From Cytophagales bacterium (GTDB lineage: Bacteria > Bacteroidota > Bacteroidia > Cytophagales > Cyclobacteriaceae), in the NCBI GenBank assembly GCA_003504855.1, contig DNZD01000331.1, positions 1 to 7,532 on the forward strand: a stretch of DNA of 7,532 nt, read 5' to 3'. The stretch's first letter is position 1, and each line of letters starts with the position of its first letter. Positions 1 to 7,042 of this stretch are shown here, in pieces. The position numbers were made by a program, and so were the translations under genes. The notes under the pieces are model-generated. The model ran no database searches, was not told the origin of the DNA, and saw nothing but the letters and a program-made list of their open reading frames with translations.

Positions 1-67
1 TAGTTCAGTTGGTTAGAACGCCAGATTGTGATTCTGGAGGTCGCGGGTTCGAGTCCCGTCTTTCACC
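1..67 (+). tRNA. tRNA-His (GTG anticodon), 5' end cut off by the window edge
   Basis: This is the histidine tRNA gene, lacking its 5' acceptor strand because the window begins at about tRNA position 8. A D arm (GTTC/GAAC stem around AGTTGGTTA) is at 3-18. An anticodon stem CCAGA/TCTGG closes the loop TTGTGAT, giving anticodon GTG. A T arm with the TTCGAGT loop is at 43-59. The 3' acceptor strand CTTTCAC is followed by C67. A cytosine discriminator is the known identity element of bacterial tRNA-His, paired with an extra G at -1 that lies outside the window. The 3' CCA is not encoded, since CTT follows, so it must be added by nucleotidyltransferase. A terminator follows directly. Confidence 0.95.
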
Positions 68-72
68 CTTAG

Positions 73-98
73 ATGCCGGTAAAAAGCCGGCATTTTTT
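73..98 (+). terminator. Intrinsic terminator of the tRNA-His gene
   Basis: A perfect 7-bp stem, ATGCCGG (73-79) with CCGGCAT (87-93), encloses a 7-nt loop and runs straight into six T residues (93-98). It begins 6 nt after the tRNA end, so it terminates the tRNA transcript. Read on the minus strand, no T-run follows the hairpin. It is therefore at best a weak terminator for the convergent dihydroorotase gene, which stops at 111. Confidence 0.85.
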
Positions 99-110
99 GT
101 GCCCGAGGGT

Positions 111-1445
111 TTACGGGTTTCTGAAGGTCAGACGGTGTCCAGCATAACCCTCAATGATTTGGTCATTTTCATAGGCGAGGTGACCTGAAACAAAAGTTTG
201 TGTTATCGCGCTTTTGAATGTCTGTCCTTCAAACGGCGACCAACCACACTTAGCCAGGATATTTGACTTATGCACGGTCCAGGATTTATTGGGATCCACC
301 AATACCAAATCAGCGAAATAACCTTCACGTATAAAGCCCCGGTCGTTGATGCGAAATAAAATGGCCGGGTGGTGCGCTGCTTTGCGCACAATTTCTTCCA
401 CACTGATCATTCCCTGGTGGTACTTCTCCATTAAGGCCACGAGGCTGTGTTGAACCAACGGGCCACCGGAAGGCGCTTTGAAATAGGACTGCGCTTTTTC
501 TTCCATGGTATGTGGCGCGTGGTCGGTGGCTATTACGTCGATACGATCATCGAGCAGGGCTTTCCAGATCAACGCGCGATCATGTCCGGTCTTGATGGCG
601 GGATTCCATTTGATATCAGTTCCCAATCGTTTGTAGTCCTGATCACTAAACCAGAGGTGATGGATGCATGCCTCGGCAGTGATCTTTTTTTCATGAAGGG
701 GTATGCTATTGTCAAACAGTTCCGTTTCCCGGGCCGTGGAAATATGAAGCACATGCAATCTGGTGCCATGAGTTCGGGCCAATGCAACGGCCATTGATGA
801 TGAGGCATAGCATCCCTCAGCACTCCTGATGAGCGGATGGCACTCGATTGGAACCTGCTCGCCGTATTGCTCTCTGAATTTCTCCATGTTGTTCCGGATC
901 GTAGCCTCGTCTTCGCAATGCGTGGCAATGAGTCCAGGAAAGCGTGAAAAGAATCCTTCCAATACCCGCGGATCGTCCACCAGCAAATTGCCGGTGGAGG
1001 AGCCCATGAATATTTTCAGTCCGCATACCTGATTCAGGTCTGTACGCAAGACTTCATCGAGGTTGTCATTGGATGCGCCCATGAAGAATGAAAAATTGGC
1101 CAGTGAATCGTTGGCGGCCACGGCGTATTTCTGCTCCAGCAGATCCTGGGTGAACGTGGGCGGAGCTGTGTTGGGCATCTCCATGTAACTGGTAATGCCA
1201 CCAGCCACGGCAGCCCGTGATTCGGTGAAAATGGTGCCTTTGTGCGTGAGTCCGGGTTCACGAAAATGAACCTGATCATCAATGAACCCCGGGAACAGAA
1301 ATTTACCATCCGCGTCAATAACACGCTCAGCGGGGTCGGTTAGGTGTTTACCGATCTTTTCGATGCGCTGGCCATGTATTAGAACGTCACCTTCAACGAC
1401 CTTACCTTCGTTTACTATCTTCGCGTTTACTATTCGGGTGTTCAT
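111..1445 (-). CDS. pyrC: Dihydroorotase, class I (PyrC-type amidohydrolase)
   Basis: Cytoplasmic zinc amidohydrolase that interconverts N-carbamoyl-aspartate and dihydroorotate, the third step of de novo pyrimidine synthesis. At 444 residues it has the usual length of the stand-alone class I enzyme. Visible motifs: the N-terminal metal/substrate segment DDQVHFREPG (residues 56-65); the GLKIFMGSSTGN segment with the lysine (K144) expected to be carboxylated; THCED with H176; HVLHIS with H231/H234; NPAIK (281-285); and ATDHAPH with D308. SGGPLVQHSL and GWSPFEG are also typical of the family. Oddity: the family HxH motif reads Gln-Val-His (Q58-V-H60), so the first metal histidine is a glutamine. 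I recall the same QVH in other Bacteroidota dihydroorotases such as that of Porphyromonas. The ATG at 1445 faces the helicase start 24 bp away. Dihydropyrimidinase or allantoinase is less likely given the FREPG motif. Confidence 0.93.
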   Translation of the reverse strand: MNTRIVNAKIVNEGKVVEGDVLIHGQRIEKIGKHLTDPAERVIDADGKFLFPGFIDDQVHFREPGLTHKGTIFTESRAAVAGGITSYMEMPNTAPPTFTQDLLEQKYAVAANDSLANFSFFMGASNDNLDEVLRTDLNQVCGLKIFMGSSTGNLLVDDPRVLEGFFSRFPGLIATHCEDEATIRNNMEKFREQYGEQVPIECHPLIRSAEGCYASSSMAVALARTHGTRLHVLHISTARETELFDNSIPLHEKKITAEACIHHLWFSDQDYKRLGTDIKWNPAIKTGHDRALIWKALLDDRIDVIATDHAPHTMEEKAQSYFKAPSGGPLVQHSLVALMEKYHQGMISVEEIVRKAAHHPAILFRINDRGFIREGYFADLVLVDPNKSWTVHKSNILAKCGWSPFEGQTFKSAITQTFVSGHLAYENDQIIEGYAGHRLTFRNP

Positions 1446-1452
1446 TGTACAG

Positions 1453-1486
1453 TAAATATAAATCCTATTGTGTTGGAAGCCGCAAA
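1453..1486 (-). promoter_or_regulatory. Candidate promoter for pyrC, overlapping the helicase start
   Basis: On the minus strand TATATTTA (1460 down to 1453) matches the Bacteroidota -7 consensus TAnnTTTG except for its last base. A TTTG that could serve as the -33 element lies at 1486-1483. The spacer is 22 nt, slightly longer than the usual 19-21. Transcription would then begin close to the pyrC ATG at 1445, giving an almost leaderless mRNA. The -33 element would lie inside the first codons of the divergent helicase gene. Short A/T-rich motifs occur by chance, so this is tentative. Confidence 0.25.
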
Positions 1487-2729
1487 TAATTCATGGGAGT
1501 CTCTCAAACTGAATCCTTCACTATACAAGGCGTTAGCGGAGGCCGGCTTTCAGCACCCCACTGAGATTCAACGAAAGGTAGTTCCGTTGGTGCTGGGAGG
1601 GCAGGCCGTAATCGGGGTTGCCCAAACGGGCACCGGGAAGACGGCAGCCTATGTACTGCCCTTACTCAAAAAATTGTCACATGCCCAGGGCAATGACCCA
1701 CGGGTGCTGGTGCTGGTTCCAACCAAGGAGTTGGTGGTGCAGGTTGCAGCCCATGCGGTGTTGCTGGCTTCGCGTACAGACCTTCGGATTGTTGGTTTGT
1801 ATGGCGGTGTTGGCCCAAAGACCCAGATTGAGCAGCTCCAGGCAGGTGTTGACCTGATCATCGCTACGCCAGGCAGATTTATGGAACTTTACTACAAGGA
1901 AGAGATTATAGTGAAGCAGATAAAGACCCTGGTGCTGGACGAAGCGGACCGCATGCTCGACATGGGATTCATGCAGCAGCTCAAGAAGATATTGGAAGTA
2001 ATACCGCCTCGCCGGCAGAACCTGCTCTTTTCGGCAACATTCTCTGAGAAAGTGGAAAAACTTGCTGCCGAATTCCTGGAGTTTCCGGTTCGGGTGGATG
2101 CCACGCCACAAGTCATGGCGGCGCAACAGGTCGAGCAATCGTGTTATCATACCCCAAACCTCAAGACCAAGATCAATTTATTAGACTACCTTTTGAAAGA
2201 CCGTGAGAAGTTTAGCCGTGTGCTGATCTTTTCCCGCACGAAGGAATCAGCCACTGATATTTTTAAGTTTATTGACCGTAAAGGACTGGGCCCTGCCCGT
2301 GTTATTCATTCAAACAAGGGACAGAACAGCCGGATCAACGCCATGGATGAATTCAAGAATGGAGACCTGCGCGTTTTGGTGTCAACGGATGTGTCTGCGC
2401 GGGGCATCGACGTAGCCAATGTCTCTCACGTGATCAACTTTGATGTGCCACAACGCTATGAAGATTATGTGCACCGTATTGGGCGCACAGGCCGCGCTTT
2501 TCAGACGGGTGAAGCCATTACCCTGTTGACGGAAGCAGAAGTATTTCACATCCGCCGTATCGAGAAACTTATTAAGGAGAAGATCAAGGCCAAGAAACTT
2601 CCTTCGGAAGTAGAGATTCCGCCCACCCCGGAGGCAGAGGCGAAGGAAATTGCGAGGGAAGTGGATAGGCAGAAGCGACTGGAGGATCCAACATTCCAGG
2701 GCGCGTTCCACGAGAGAAAGAAAAAGTAA
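1470..2729 (+). CDS. DEAD-box ATP-dependent RNA helicase (RhlE-like)
   Basis: Cytoplasmic ATP-dependent RNA helicase, 419 residues, that would unwind short RNA duplexes in ribosome assembly or mRNA turnover. All motifs are present in order: Q-motif PTEIQ (30-34), Walker A AQTGTGKT (51-58), Ia PTKEL (84-88), YGG (111-113), TPGR (133-136), DEAD (157-160) within LDEADRMLDMGF, SAT (188-190), VLIFSRT (251-257), STDVSARGID (305-314) and HRIGRTGR (335-342). A short charged tail of about 55 residues ends in RKKK. Motif Ia has Lys where PTREL is usual, and the aromatic upstream of the Q-motif is Trp9 rather than Phe. There is no in-frame ATG at the family start. GTG 1470 is chosen, TTG 1473 is equally possible, and no Shine-Dalgarno sequence is seen. 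The next gene begins 9 bp after the stop. LDEADRMLDMGF points to the RhlE group; the exact role is not decidable here. Confidence 0.93.
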   Translation: MLEAANNSWESLKLNPSLYKALAEAGFQHPTEIQRKVVPLVLGGQAVIGVAQTGTGKTAAYVLPLLKKLSHAQGNDPRVLVLVPTKELVVQVAAHAVLLASRTDLRIVGLYGGVGPKTQIEQLQAGVDLIIATPGRFMELYYKEEIIVKQIKTLVLDEADRMLDMGFMQQLKKILEVIPPRRQNLLFSATFSEKVEKLAAEFLEFPVRVDATPQVMAAQQVEQSCYHTPNLKTKINLLDYLLKDREKFSRVLIFSRTKESATDIFKFIDRKGLGPARVIHSNKGQNSRINAMDEFKNGDLRVLVSTDVSARGIDVANVSHVINFDVPQRYEDYVHRIGRTGRAFQTGEAITLLTEAEVFHIRRIEKLIKEKIKAKKLPSEVEIPPTPEAEAKEIAREVDRQKRLEDPTFQGAFHERKKK

Positions 2730-2738
2730 ATTGATTCC

Positions 2739-3836
2739 ATGACGAAACGTTGTCTGATGTTCGTCCTGGTTGGCTTTTGCTGCAGTGCAGCATTTGGGCA
2801 GGTAAAAAACAATAGCATCCGTGGACGAGTGAGGCTTGCTCTCGACCAGGGATCAGTAAGGTCTACCACGGCAGGTTCGTCGGTTGAGTGGGATTGCGTC
2901 AACAAGGCACTCACCCGCAAGTGCATCGTCTATCACAATGATCAGTGGTTTGAATTCACGGTCCCTGTCCCGGGCCGCTACTTCATCAACGTCTCGGCAC
3001 AACAATGCACTGACAACCTCGGCGTGCAGGCGATTGTTATCGAGGGCAATCCCTGTGAAATTGCAACCTATCGCATTCTTCGTTGCATCAATCGCATCCG
3101 GAGGGAAGACGCCTATATTCAAATGGATTCTTTGCGACCCGGTATTTCTTATCTCGTAAATATTGACGGGTTTTTGGGTGATGCCTGCGACTTCAATATT
3201 GAGCTGGCGTCAAAAGCCCACGGGTTTCCTTACCAGGAGACTCAAAGTGATTCTACCTACGCGTCGTTGGTGCAACAGCAGCGCGCATTTAGCATGCGTT
3301 GGCATGCAGATGACCGCATCAATGACTGGCAGTCATTCCGGGTGTATCGGTGGTTCGGCCAGGGCCAACCTTCGCTTATCCGCGAAGAAGTGGTGGTACG
3401 GAACGCGTATGGAAAACCAAAGTTTGATTATCAGGTTGCAGACTCACTGATCAAGGAAGGCCTATACACCTATAGGGTATATGCAGTCGAGCGGGAAGAT
3501 TTTGGGCTGGTGCCTCTGGTGACGCAACAAGTTACGTTTTTGACACCGCCACCAGTGCGCAAAGCACCTGATCCGGAGCGATCAGTAAAGATCGCCTTGC
3601 CATTCAAAGACCGGATTCCGGTGGATATCATTGTCTATGATCAGAAGAATGATGAGAAAAAGCGAACCACCCGGGTATGGTTCGATCCGGCCAGGTCAAC
3701 CACCCTGGATGTTCCCATGGGAGACCTTTTGGATCAGGGTATTGTAAAATTTCTGGTACTGGTTGCCAACACCCAATCCCAGGAAGCGATGGAATTCTAT
3801 TACACCTATACCGGCGGGCGTTTTGTGCGGGAATAA
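2739..3836 (+). CDS. Secreted protein of unknown function, cysteine-rich N-terminal half with beta-sandwich-like domains
   Basis: I do not recognise this 365-residue protein. It begins with a clear Sec signal peptide: MTKR, a hydrophobic core to about residue 18, and a probable cut after AFG at residue 20, before Gln21. Cys14 and Cys15 do not fit a lipobox because Phe and Cys precede them, so a soluble periplasmic or exported protein is likely. Residues 45-160 (WFEFTVPVPGRYFINVSA, then a YLVNIDG strand) resemble prepeptidase C-terminal or carbohydrate-binding-like beta-sandwich modules. All six mature cysteines (53, 62, 90, 106, 116, 150) lie there. Residues 185-270 (SFRVYRWFG, EGLYTYRVYAVE) look fibronectin type III-like. 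Residues 281-360 look like a third beta-rich domain. No catalytic motif or transmembrane segment follows. The ATG is 9 bp after the helicase stop, suggesting cotranscription. The domain calls are by eye and tentative. Confidence 0.8.
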   Translation: MTKRCLMFVLVGFCCSAAFGQVKNNSIRGRVRLALDQGSVRSTTAGSSVEWDCVNKALTRKCIVYHNDQWFEFTVPVPGRYFINVSAQQCTDNLGVQAIVIEGNPCEIATYRILRCINRIRREDAYIQMDSLRPGISYLVNIDGFLGDACDFNIELASKAHGFPYQETQSDSTYASLVQQQRAFSMRWHADDRINDWQSFRVYRWFGQGQPSLIREEVVVRNAYGKPKFDYQVADSLIKEGLYTYRVYAVEREDFGLVPLVTQQVTFLTPPPVRKAPDPERSVKIALPFKDRIPVDIIVYDQKNDEKKRTTRVWFDPARSTTLDVPMGDLLDQGIVKFLVLVANTQSQEAMEFYYTYTGGRFVRE

Positions 3837-3866
3837 AAAAAGCGCAACCTGGGCTGCGCTCTTTAT
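3835..3866 (-). terminator. Intrinsic terminator of rho, shared with the convergent secreted-protein gene
   Basis: A 6-bp stem AGCGCA (3841-3846) with TGCGCT (3855-3860) encloses an 8-nt loop. On the minus strand it is followed by seven T residues (A run at 3835-3841), so it best terminates rho. On the plus strand only CTTTATT follows, a weaker U-tract. The A-run overlaps the TAA stop (3834-3836) of the plus-strand gene. The two genes end 47 bp apart. Confidence 0.75.
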
Positions 3867-3883
3867 TATGAATTATGATTCGG

Positions 3884-5461
3884 TTATCCGTTCATCGAGA
3901 TCAGAAACTCCTGATTGTTGCGGGTCCCCTTCATTTTGCTCTGCAGAAATTCCATGGCTTCAATGGAGTTCATGTCACTCATGTACTTGCGCAGGATCCA
4001 CACACGTGCGAGTTCGTCTTCCTTCATGAGGAGATCTTCTCGGCGTGTACCAGAAGCCGGAACGTCGATAGCCGGATAAATGCGCTTGTTGGAAAGCTTG
4101 CGATCGAGTTGCAATTCCATGTTGCCGGTTCCCTTAAATTCTTCGAAGATAACCTCGTCCATTTTCGATCCGGTATCTATCAACGCGGTAGCGATAATGG
4201 TCAGGGAGCCGCCGTTTTCGATTTTGCGGGCTGCACCAAAGAAACGCTTGGGTTTGTGCAGTGCATTGGCATCCACACCACCCGACAGGATTTTTCCGGA
4301 TGAAGGAACCACCGTATTGTGGGCCCTCGCCAGGCGGGTGATAGAATCAAGCAGAATCACCACATCGTGGCCGCACTCGGTCATACGCTTGGCTTTTTCG
4401 AGTACAATGCTCGCGATTTTCACATGCCGGTCGGCCTGTTCATCAAAGGTAGAAGCGATTACTTCCGCACGAACACTGCGTGCCATATCCGTAACTTCTT
4501 CAGGACGTTCGTCAATCAGCAATACGATCAGGTATACTTCCGGGTGATTTTCAGCGATGGCATTGGCAATCTGCTTCAGCAAAACTGTCTTACCCGTTTT
4601 GGGCTGGGCCACGATCATTCCGCGCTGACCTTTACCAATGGGAGAGAAGAGGTCCAGAATCCGCGTAGACATGTTGTCAGGCGTAGTGCTGAGCTTCAGT
4701 CTTTCATTTGGGAACAACGGGGTGAGGTATTCAAAAGCTACCCGATCACGGATTTCTTCAGATGTCTTGCCGTTAACGTTGTCCACCTTAACCAGGGCGA
4801 AATATTTCTCTCCTTCTTTCGGCGGGCGGATCTGGCCACGCACGGTATCACCGGTTTTCAGGCCCAGCAACTTGATCTGGGAGGGTGACACATAAATATC
4901 GTCGGGGCTGGCCAGGTAGTTATAATCAGATGAACGGAGGAAACCGTATCCATCCTGCATCAATTCAAGCACACCTTCGCTGGTAACGGCACCATCAAAG
5001 TCTTTAATGTTGGAAATGCGCTGTTGTTGTTGACGGTCGGGCTGGAACTCGCGGGGCGGGGCCTCGTGACCGTGTGCTGCCTGGGGTGCCGGTGCGGGAG
5101 GCGCGGGTGCAGGAGGTGAATGAGGAGCATCCTCTTGGGGCGGTGTTGGCTGTTCAATTTCGATATCGGCAGACCGCATGACTTCATCGGCGGCAGCTGA
5201 TTTTTGTTGACCTCGACCTGCTGGTGGCGGCGTTACGTTTTCGCGGCGGCGGGGGCGCATCTTGCGATCGTCATCCTGGTTGGCAGCACCTTTCTTGGCC
5301 GGAGCCGGGGCGGCGGGCGCTTCCGTCTTGGCTTGTTGATCGAGAATCTTATATACAAGATCCTGTTTGGCCAGCTTCTTGGCATTCTTGATGCCCATTT
5401 CTTCTGCGATGTCCTTTAATTCAGACAGCAGCCTCACATTGAGGTCGTCGATTGTATACAT
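3884..5461 (-). CDS. rho: Transcription termination factor Rho with a long disordered insertion
   Basis: Hexameric RNA-dependent ATPase that loads on nascent RNA and ends transcription. The protein has 525 residues, about 100 more than Escherichia coli Rho (419). The order is: Rho N-terminal helical domain (about 1-44); a low-complexity stretch (46-150) rich in Pro, Ala and Gln; the cold-shock-like primary RNA-binding domain (about 158-228) with GYGFLR (171-176) and the conserved [11 protein letters not shown]; and the RecA-type ATPase. ATPase motifs: Walker A AQPKTGKT (285-292), catalytic Glu in LLIDERPEE (E318), Walker B VVILLDS (367-373), Q-loop region [10 protein letters not shown] (392-401), R-loop region [11 protein letters not shown] (440-450), and the probable arginine finger R473 in SGTRRE. 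The extra length is entirely the insertion; the core looks intact. The ATG at 5461 fits the family N-terminus. It is divergent from serS across 283 bp and ends at a hairpin terminator. Confidence 0.98.
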   Translation of the reverse strand: MYTIDDLNVRLLSELKDIAEEMGIKNAKKLAKQDLVYKILDQQAKTEAPAAPAPAKKGAANQDDDRKMRPRRRENVTPPPAGRGQQKSAAADEVMRSADIEIEQPTPPQEDAPHSPPAPAPPAPAPQAAHGHEAPPREFQPDRQQQQRISNIKDFDGAVTSEGVLELMQDGYGFLRSSDYNYLASPDDIYVSPSQIKLLGLKTGDTVRGQIRPPKEGEKYFALVKVDNVNGKTSEEIRDRVAFEYLTPLFPNERLKLSTTPDNMSTRILDLFSPIGKGQRGMIVAQPKTGKTVLLKQIANAIAENHPEVYLIVLLIDERPEEVTDMARSVRAEVIASTFDEQADRHVKIASIVLEKAKRMTECGHDVVILLDSITRLARAHNTVVPSSGKILSGGVDANALHKPKRFFGAARKIENGGSLTIIATALIDTGSKMDEVIFEEFKGTGNMELQLDRKLSNKRIYPAIDVPASGTRREDLLMKEDELARVWILRKYMSDMNSIEAMEFLQSKMKGTRNNQEFLISMNG

Positions 5462-5744
5462 GTAGGATTAGAAAAAGTAGTTATTACGAGATTGAATTAG
5501 AAGGTCACTAGAGAACTCGGAGGGGATCCGAAATAAATACCAAAACTTCGTTATCGATTAACCAGTAAAAGTTGAATTTATCTATAGAGAAAGACCGGAA
5601 GGGCCTTATTGACATTGCAAGTATAGGTCAAATTGCCTGATTTTCAAATTATGGGTCGAAAATTATCCGTCTAAAGGCGTAGTTACCATGATCAGCAGGT
5701 TTACCAATAAGGTTTGTAATTTTGGGCCCCAAGACAAATAAATC
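5462..5744. other. Divergent rho/serS intergenic region (283 bp), A/T-rich
   Basis: No convincing ORF or RNA gene is seen. The stretch must hold the promoters of both rho and serS. For rho, the best minus-strand -7-like match is AAGTTTTG (5548 down to 5541), one mismatch from TAnnTTTG and without a good -33 partner. This would give a leader of about 75 nt. A small inverted repeat, TCGGA (5517-5521) with TCCGA (5527-5531), would fall in that leader. No Shine-Dalgarno precedes either ATG; both are preceded by A/T-rich sequence, as is usual in Bacteroidota. Confidence 0.5.
5717..5724 (+). promoter_or_regulatory. Candidate -7 promoter element of serS
   Basis: TAATTTTG is an exact match to the Bacteroidota -7 consensus TAnnTTTG. 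It lies 20 bp before the serS ATG, so transcription would start near 5730 with a leader of about 15 nt. No TTG or TTTG is found at the usual 19-21 nt upstream distance, so the -33 element is missing or degenerate. Confidence 0.35.
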
Positions 5745-7025
5745 ATGTTGCAGATAAATGTAATCCGGGAGAATACCGAGCTGGTGCTGGAAGGCTTGAA
5801 GAAGCGAAATATGCGCGATGCGGAATCCCTGATCAATCAGGCATTAGCCGTTGATAAAGTGCGTCGCGAAAAGCAGCAGCAATATGATGCGGTGGTGGGT
5901 GAGTCAAACCGGATATCGAAAGAAGTTGGCATTTTGATGAAGGCTGGCAAGAAGCAGGAGGCAGATGAAATGATTGCCAAAATGGCGACCAGCAAAAAAT
6001 CGGCGGCAGAGATTGGTCAGGAAATGGCAGCAGCCGAGGAAGAGTTACAGCGTATCCTGTACCTGATTCCCAATGTGCCTTCAAAGGACGTCCCGGCTGG
6101 AAAGGGCGCCGAAGATAATATTACTGTCCACACCCATGGCCATATCCCCGCCTTACCGGCAGATGCTTTGCCGCACTGGGACCTGATCAAAAAGTATGAC
6201 ATCATAGACTTTGACCTCGGCAATAAAATTTCAGGCGCGGGTTTTCCGGTCTACAAAGGAAAAGGAGCCAAACTCCAACGGGCGCTGATCAATTTCTTTT
6301 TGGATGAAGCTGCCCAACAAGGTTACCGCGAAGTTCAGCCACCCATCGTGGTGAACAAAGCCAGTGGCTACGGTACTGGCCAGTTGCCGGACAAGGAAGG
6401 GCAGATGTATTACATCACCGAAGACGAACTGTATCTTATTCCTACGGCTGAAGTTCCAATTACAAACCTGTACCGCGATGTCATCCTGACGGAGCAGGAC
6501 TTACCCGTGCGCAACGTTGGTTATACGCCGTGCTTTCGTCGCGAGGCGGGTAGTTGGGGCGCCCATGTGCGGGGACTCAATCGCCTCCATCAGTTTGATA
6601 AGGTGGAAATTGTAGAGATCCGGAAGCCGGAAGAGTCGTACGCAACGCTGGATGCGATGTGTTCCTATGTACAAAGCTTGTTGGAAAAACTGGAGTTGCC
6701 TTATCGGAAATTATTGCTTTGCGGGGGAGATATGGGTTTCAATTCGGCACAGACATTTGACATGGAAGTATTTGCCGCGGCACAGCAACGTTGGTTGGAG
6801 GTAAGCTCGGTAAGCAACTTCGAGACCTATCAGGCCAACCGGATGAAACTTCGCCTTAAAAATAAAGAAGGCAAGACCCAGCCCCTGCATACCCTGAATG
6901 GCAGCGCTTTGGCATTGCCGCGGATTGTAGCAGCTTTGCTGGAAAACAACCAAACTCCGGATGGCATTCGCGTGCCTAAGGCGCTGGTACCTTATACGCG
7001 ATTTGAAATGATTGATGCCCGCTAA
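5745..7025 (+). CDS. serS: Seryl-tRNA synthetase
   Basis: Class II aminoacyl-tRNA synthetase that activates serine with ATP and charges tRNA-Ser (and tRNA-Sec where present) in the cytoplasm, working as a homodimer. The length of 426 residues is typical. The N-terminal long-arm coiled coil spans roughly residues 27-105 (charged, Lys/Glu/Gln-rich) and would grip the long variable arm of tRNA-Ser. The catalytic domain follows: motif 1 around 180-201 ending in REVQPP; the serine-binding PTAEVP (233-238); motif 2 FRREAGSWG to RLHQFDKVE (264-288); and motif 3 within LNGSALALPR (384-393). In motif 2 the common RDTRG is AHVRG here (273-277), with the arginine kept. The ATG at 5745 fits the family start MLxxxxIREN. 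A second helicase gene starts 17 bp after the stop, suggesting cotranscription. Confidence 0.98.
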   Translation: MLQINVIRENTELVLEGLKKRNMRDAESLINQALAVDKVRREKQQQYDAVVGESNRISKEVGILMKAGKKQEADEMIAKMATSKKSAAEIGQEMAAAEEELQRILYLIPNVPSKDVPAGKGAEDNITVHTHGHIPALPADALPHWDLIKKYDIIDFDLGNKISGAGFPVYKGKGAKLQRALINFFLDEAAQQGYREVQPPIVVNKASGYGTGQLPDKEGQMYYITEDELYLIPTAEVPITNLYRDVILTEQDLPVRNVGYTPCFRREAGSWGAHVRGLNRLHQFDKVEIVEIRKPEESYATLDAMCSYVQSLLEKLELPYRKLLLCGGDMGFNSAQTFDMEVFAAAQQRWLEVSSVSNFETYQANRMKLRLKNKEGKTQPLHTLNGSALALPRIVAALLENNQTPDGIRVPKALVPYTRFEMIDAR

Positions 7026-7042
7026 CGACTAACCCTTTTCTT

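Noticed and set aside
1..110. tRNA-His as a possible integration (attachment) site
   Set aside because: tRNA genes are common integration targets, but no integrase, direct repeat of the tRNA 3' end or foreign-looking genes follow; the neighbour is pyrC.
447..1032. Plus-strand open frames inside the dihydroorotase gene
   Set aside because: The pyrC reading frame explains the region fully; these are opposite-strand shadows.
1416..1423. TATCTTCG as a -7 box for the first helicase, inside pyrC
   Set aside because: It has one mismatch to TAnnTTTG in coding sequence and no TTTG at the right upstream distance; too weak to annotate.
1677..2150. 157-codon minus-strand open frame inside the first helicase
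   Set aside because: It is antisense to conserved helicase motifs; its translation resembles no family and its neighbours offer no support.
3875..4303. Open plus-strand frame of 142 codons after the convergent terminator
   Set aside because: It lies almost wholly inside rho on the opposite strand, and its residues show no domain or signal. It is explained by rho codon usage.
4080..4895. Several long plus-strand open frames antisense to rho (155 and 189 codons)
   Set aside because: They overlap one another and the highly conserved Rho ATPase region, with no recognisable protein features.
5040..5125. G/C-rich repetitive stretch resembling a tandem repeat
   Set aside because: It encodes the Pro/Ala-rich run of the Rho insertion; the repetitiveness follows from the protein composition and no exact repeat unit is present.
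5609..5631. Inverted repeat TTGAC-N13-GTCAA as an operator
   Set aside because: Five base pairs with a long spacer are expected by chance in a 283 bp A/T-rich region, and the flanks do not extend the symmetry.
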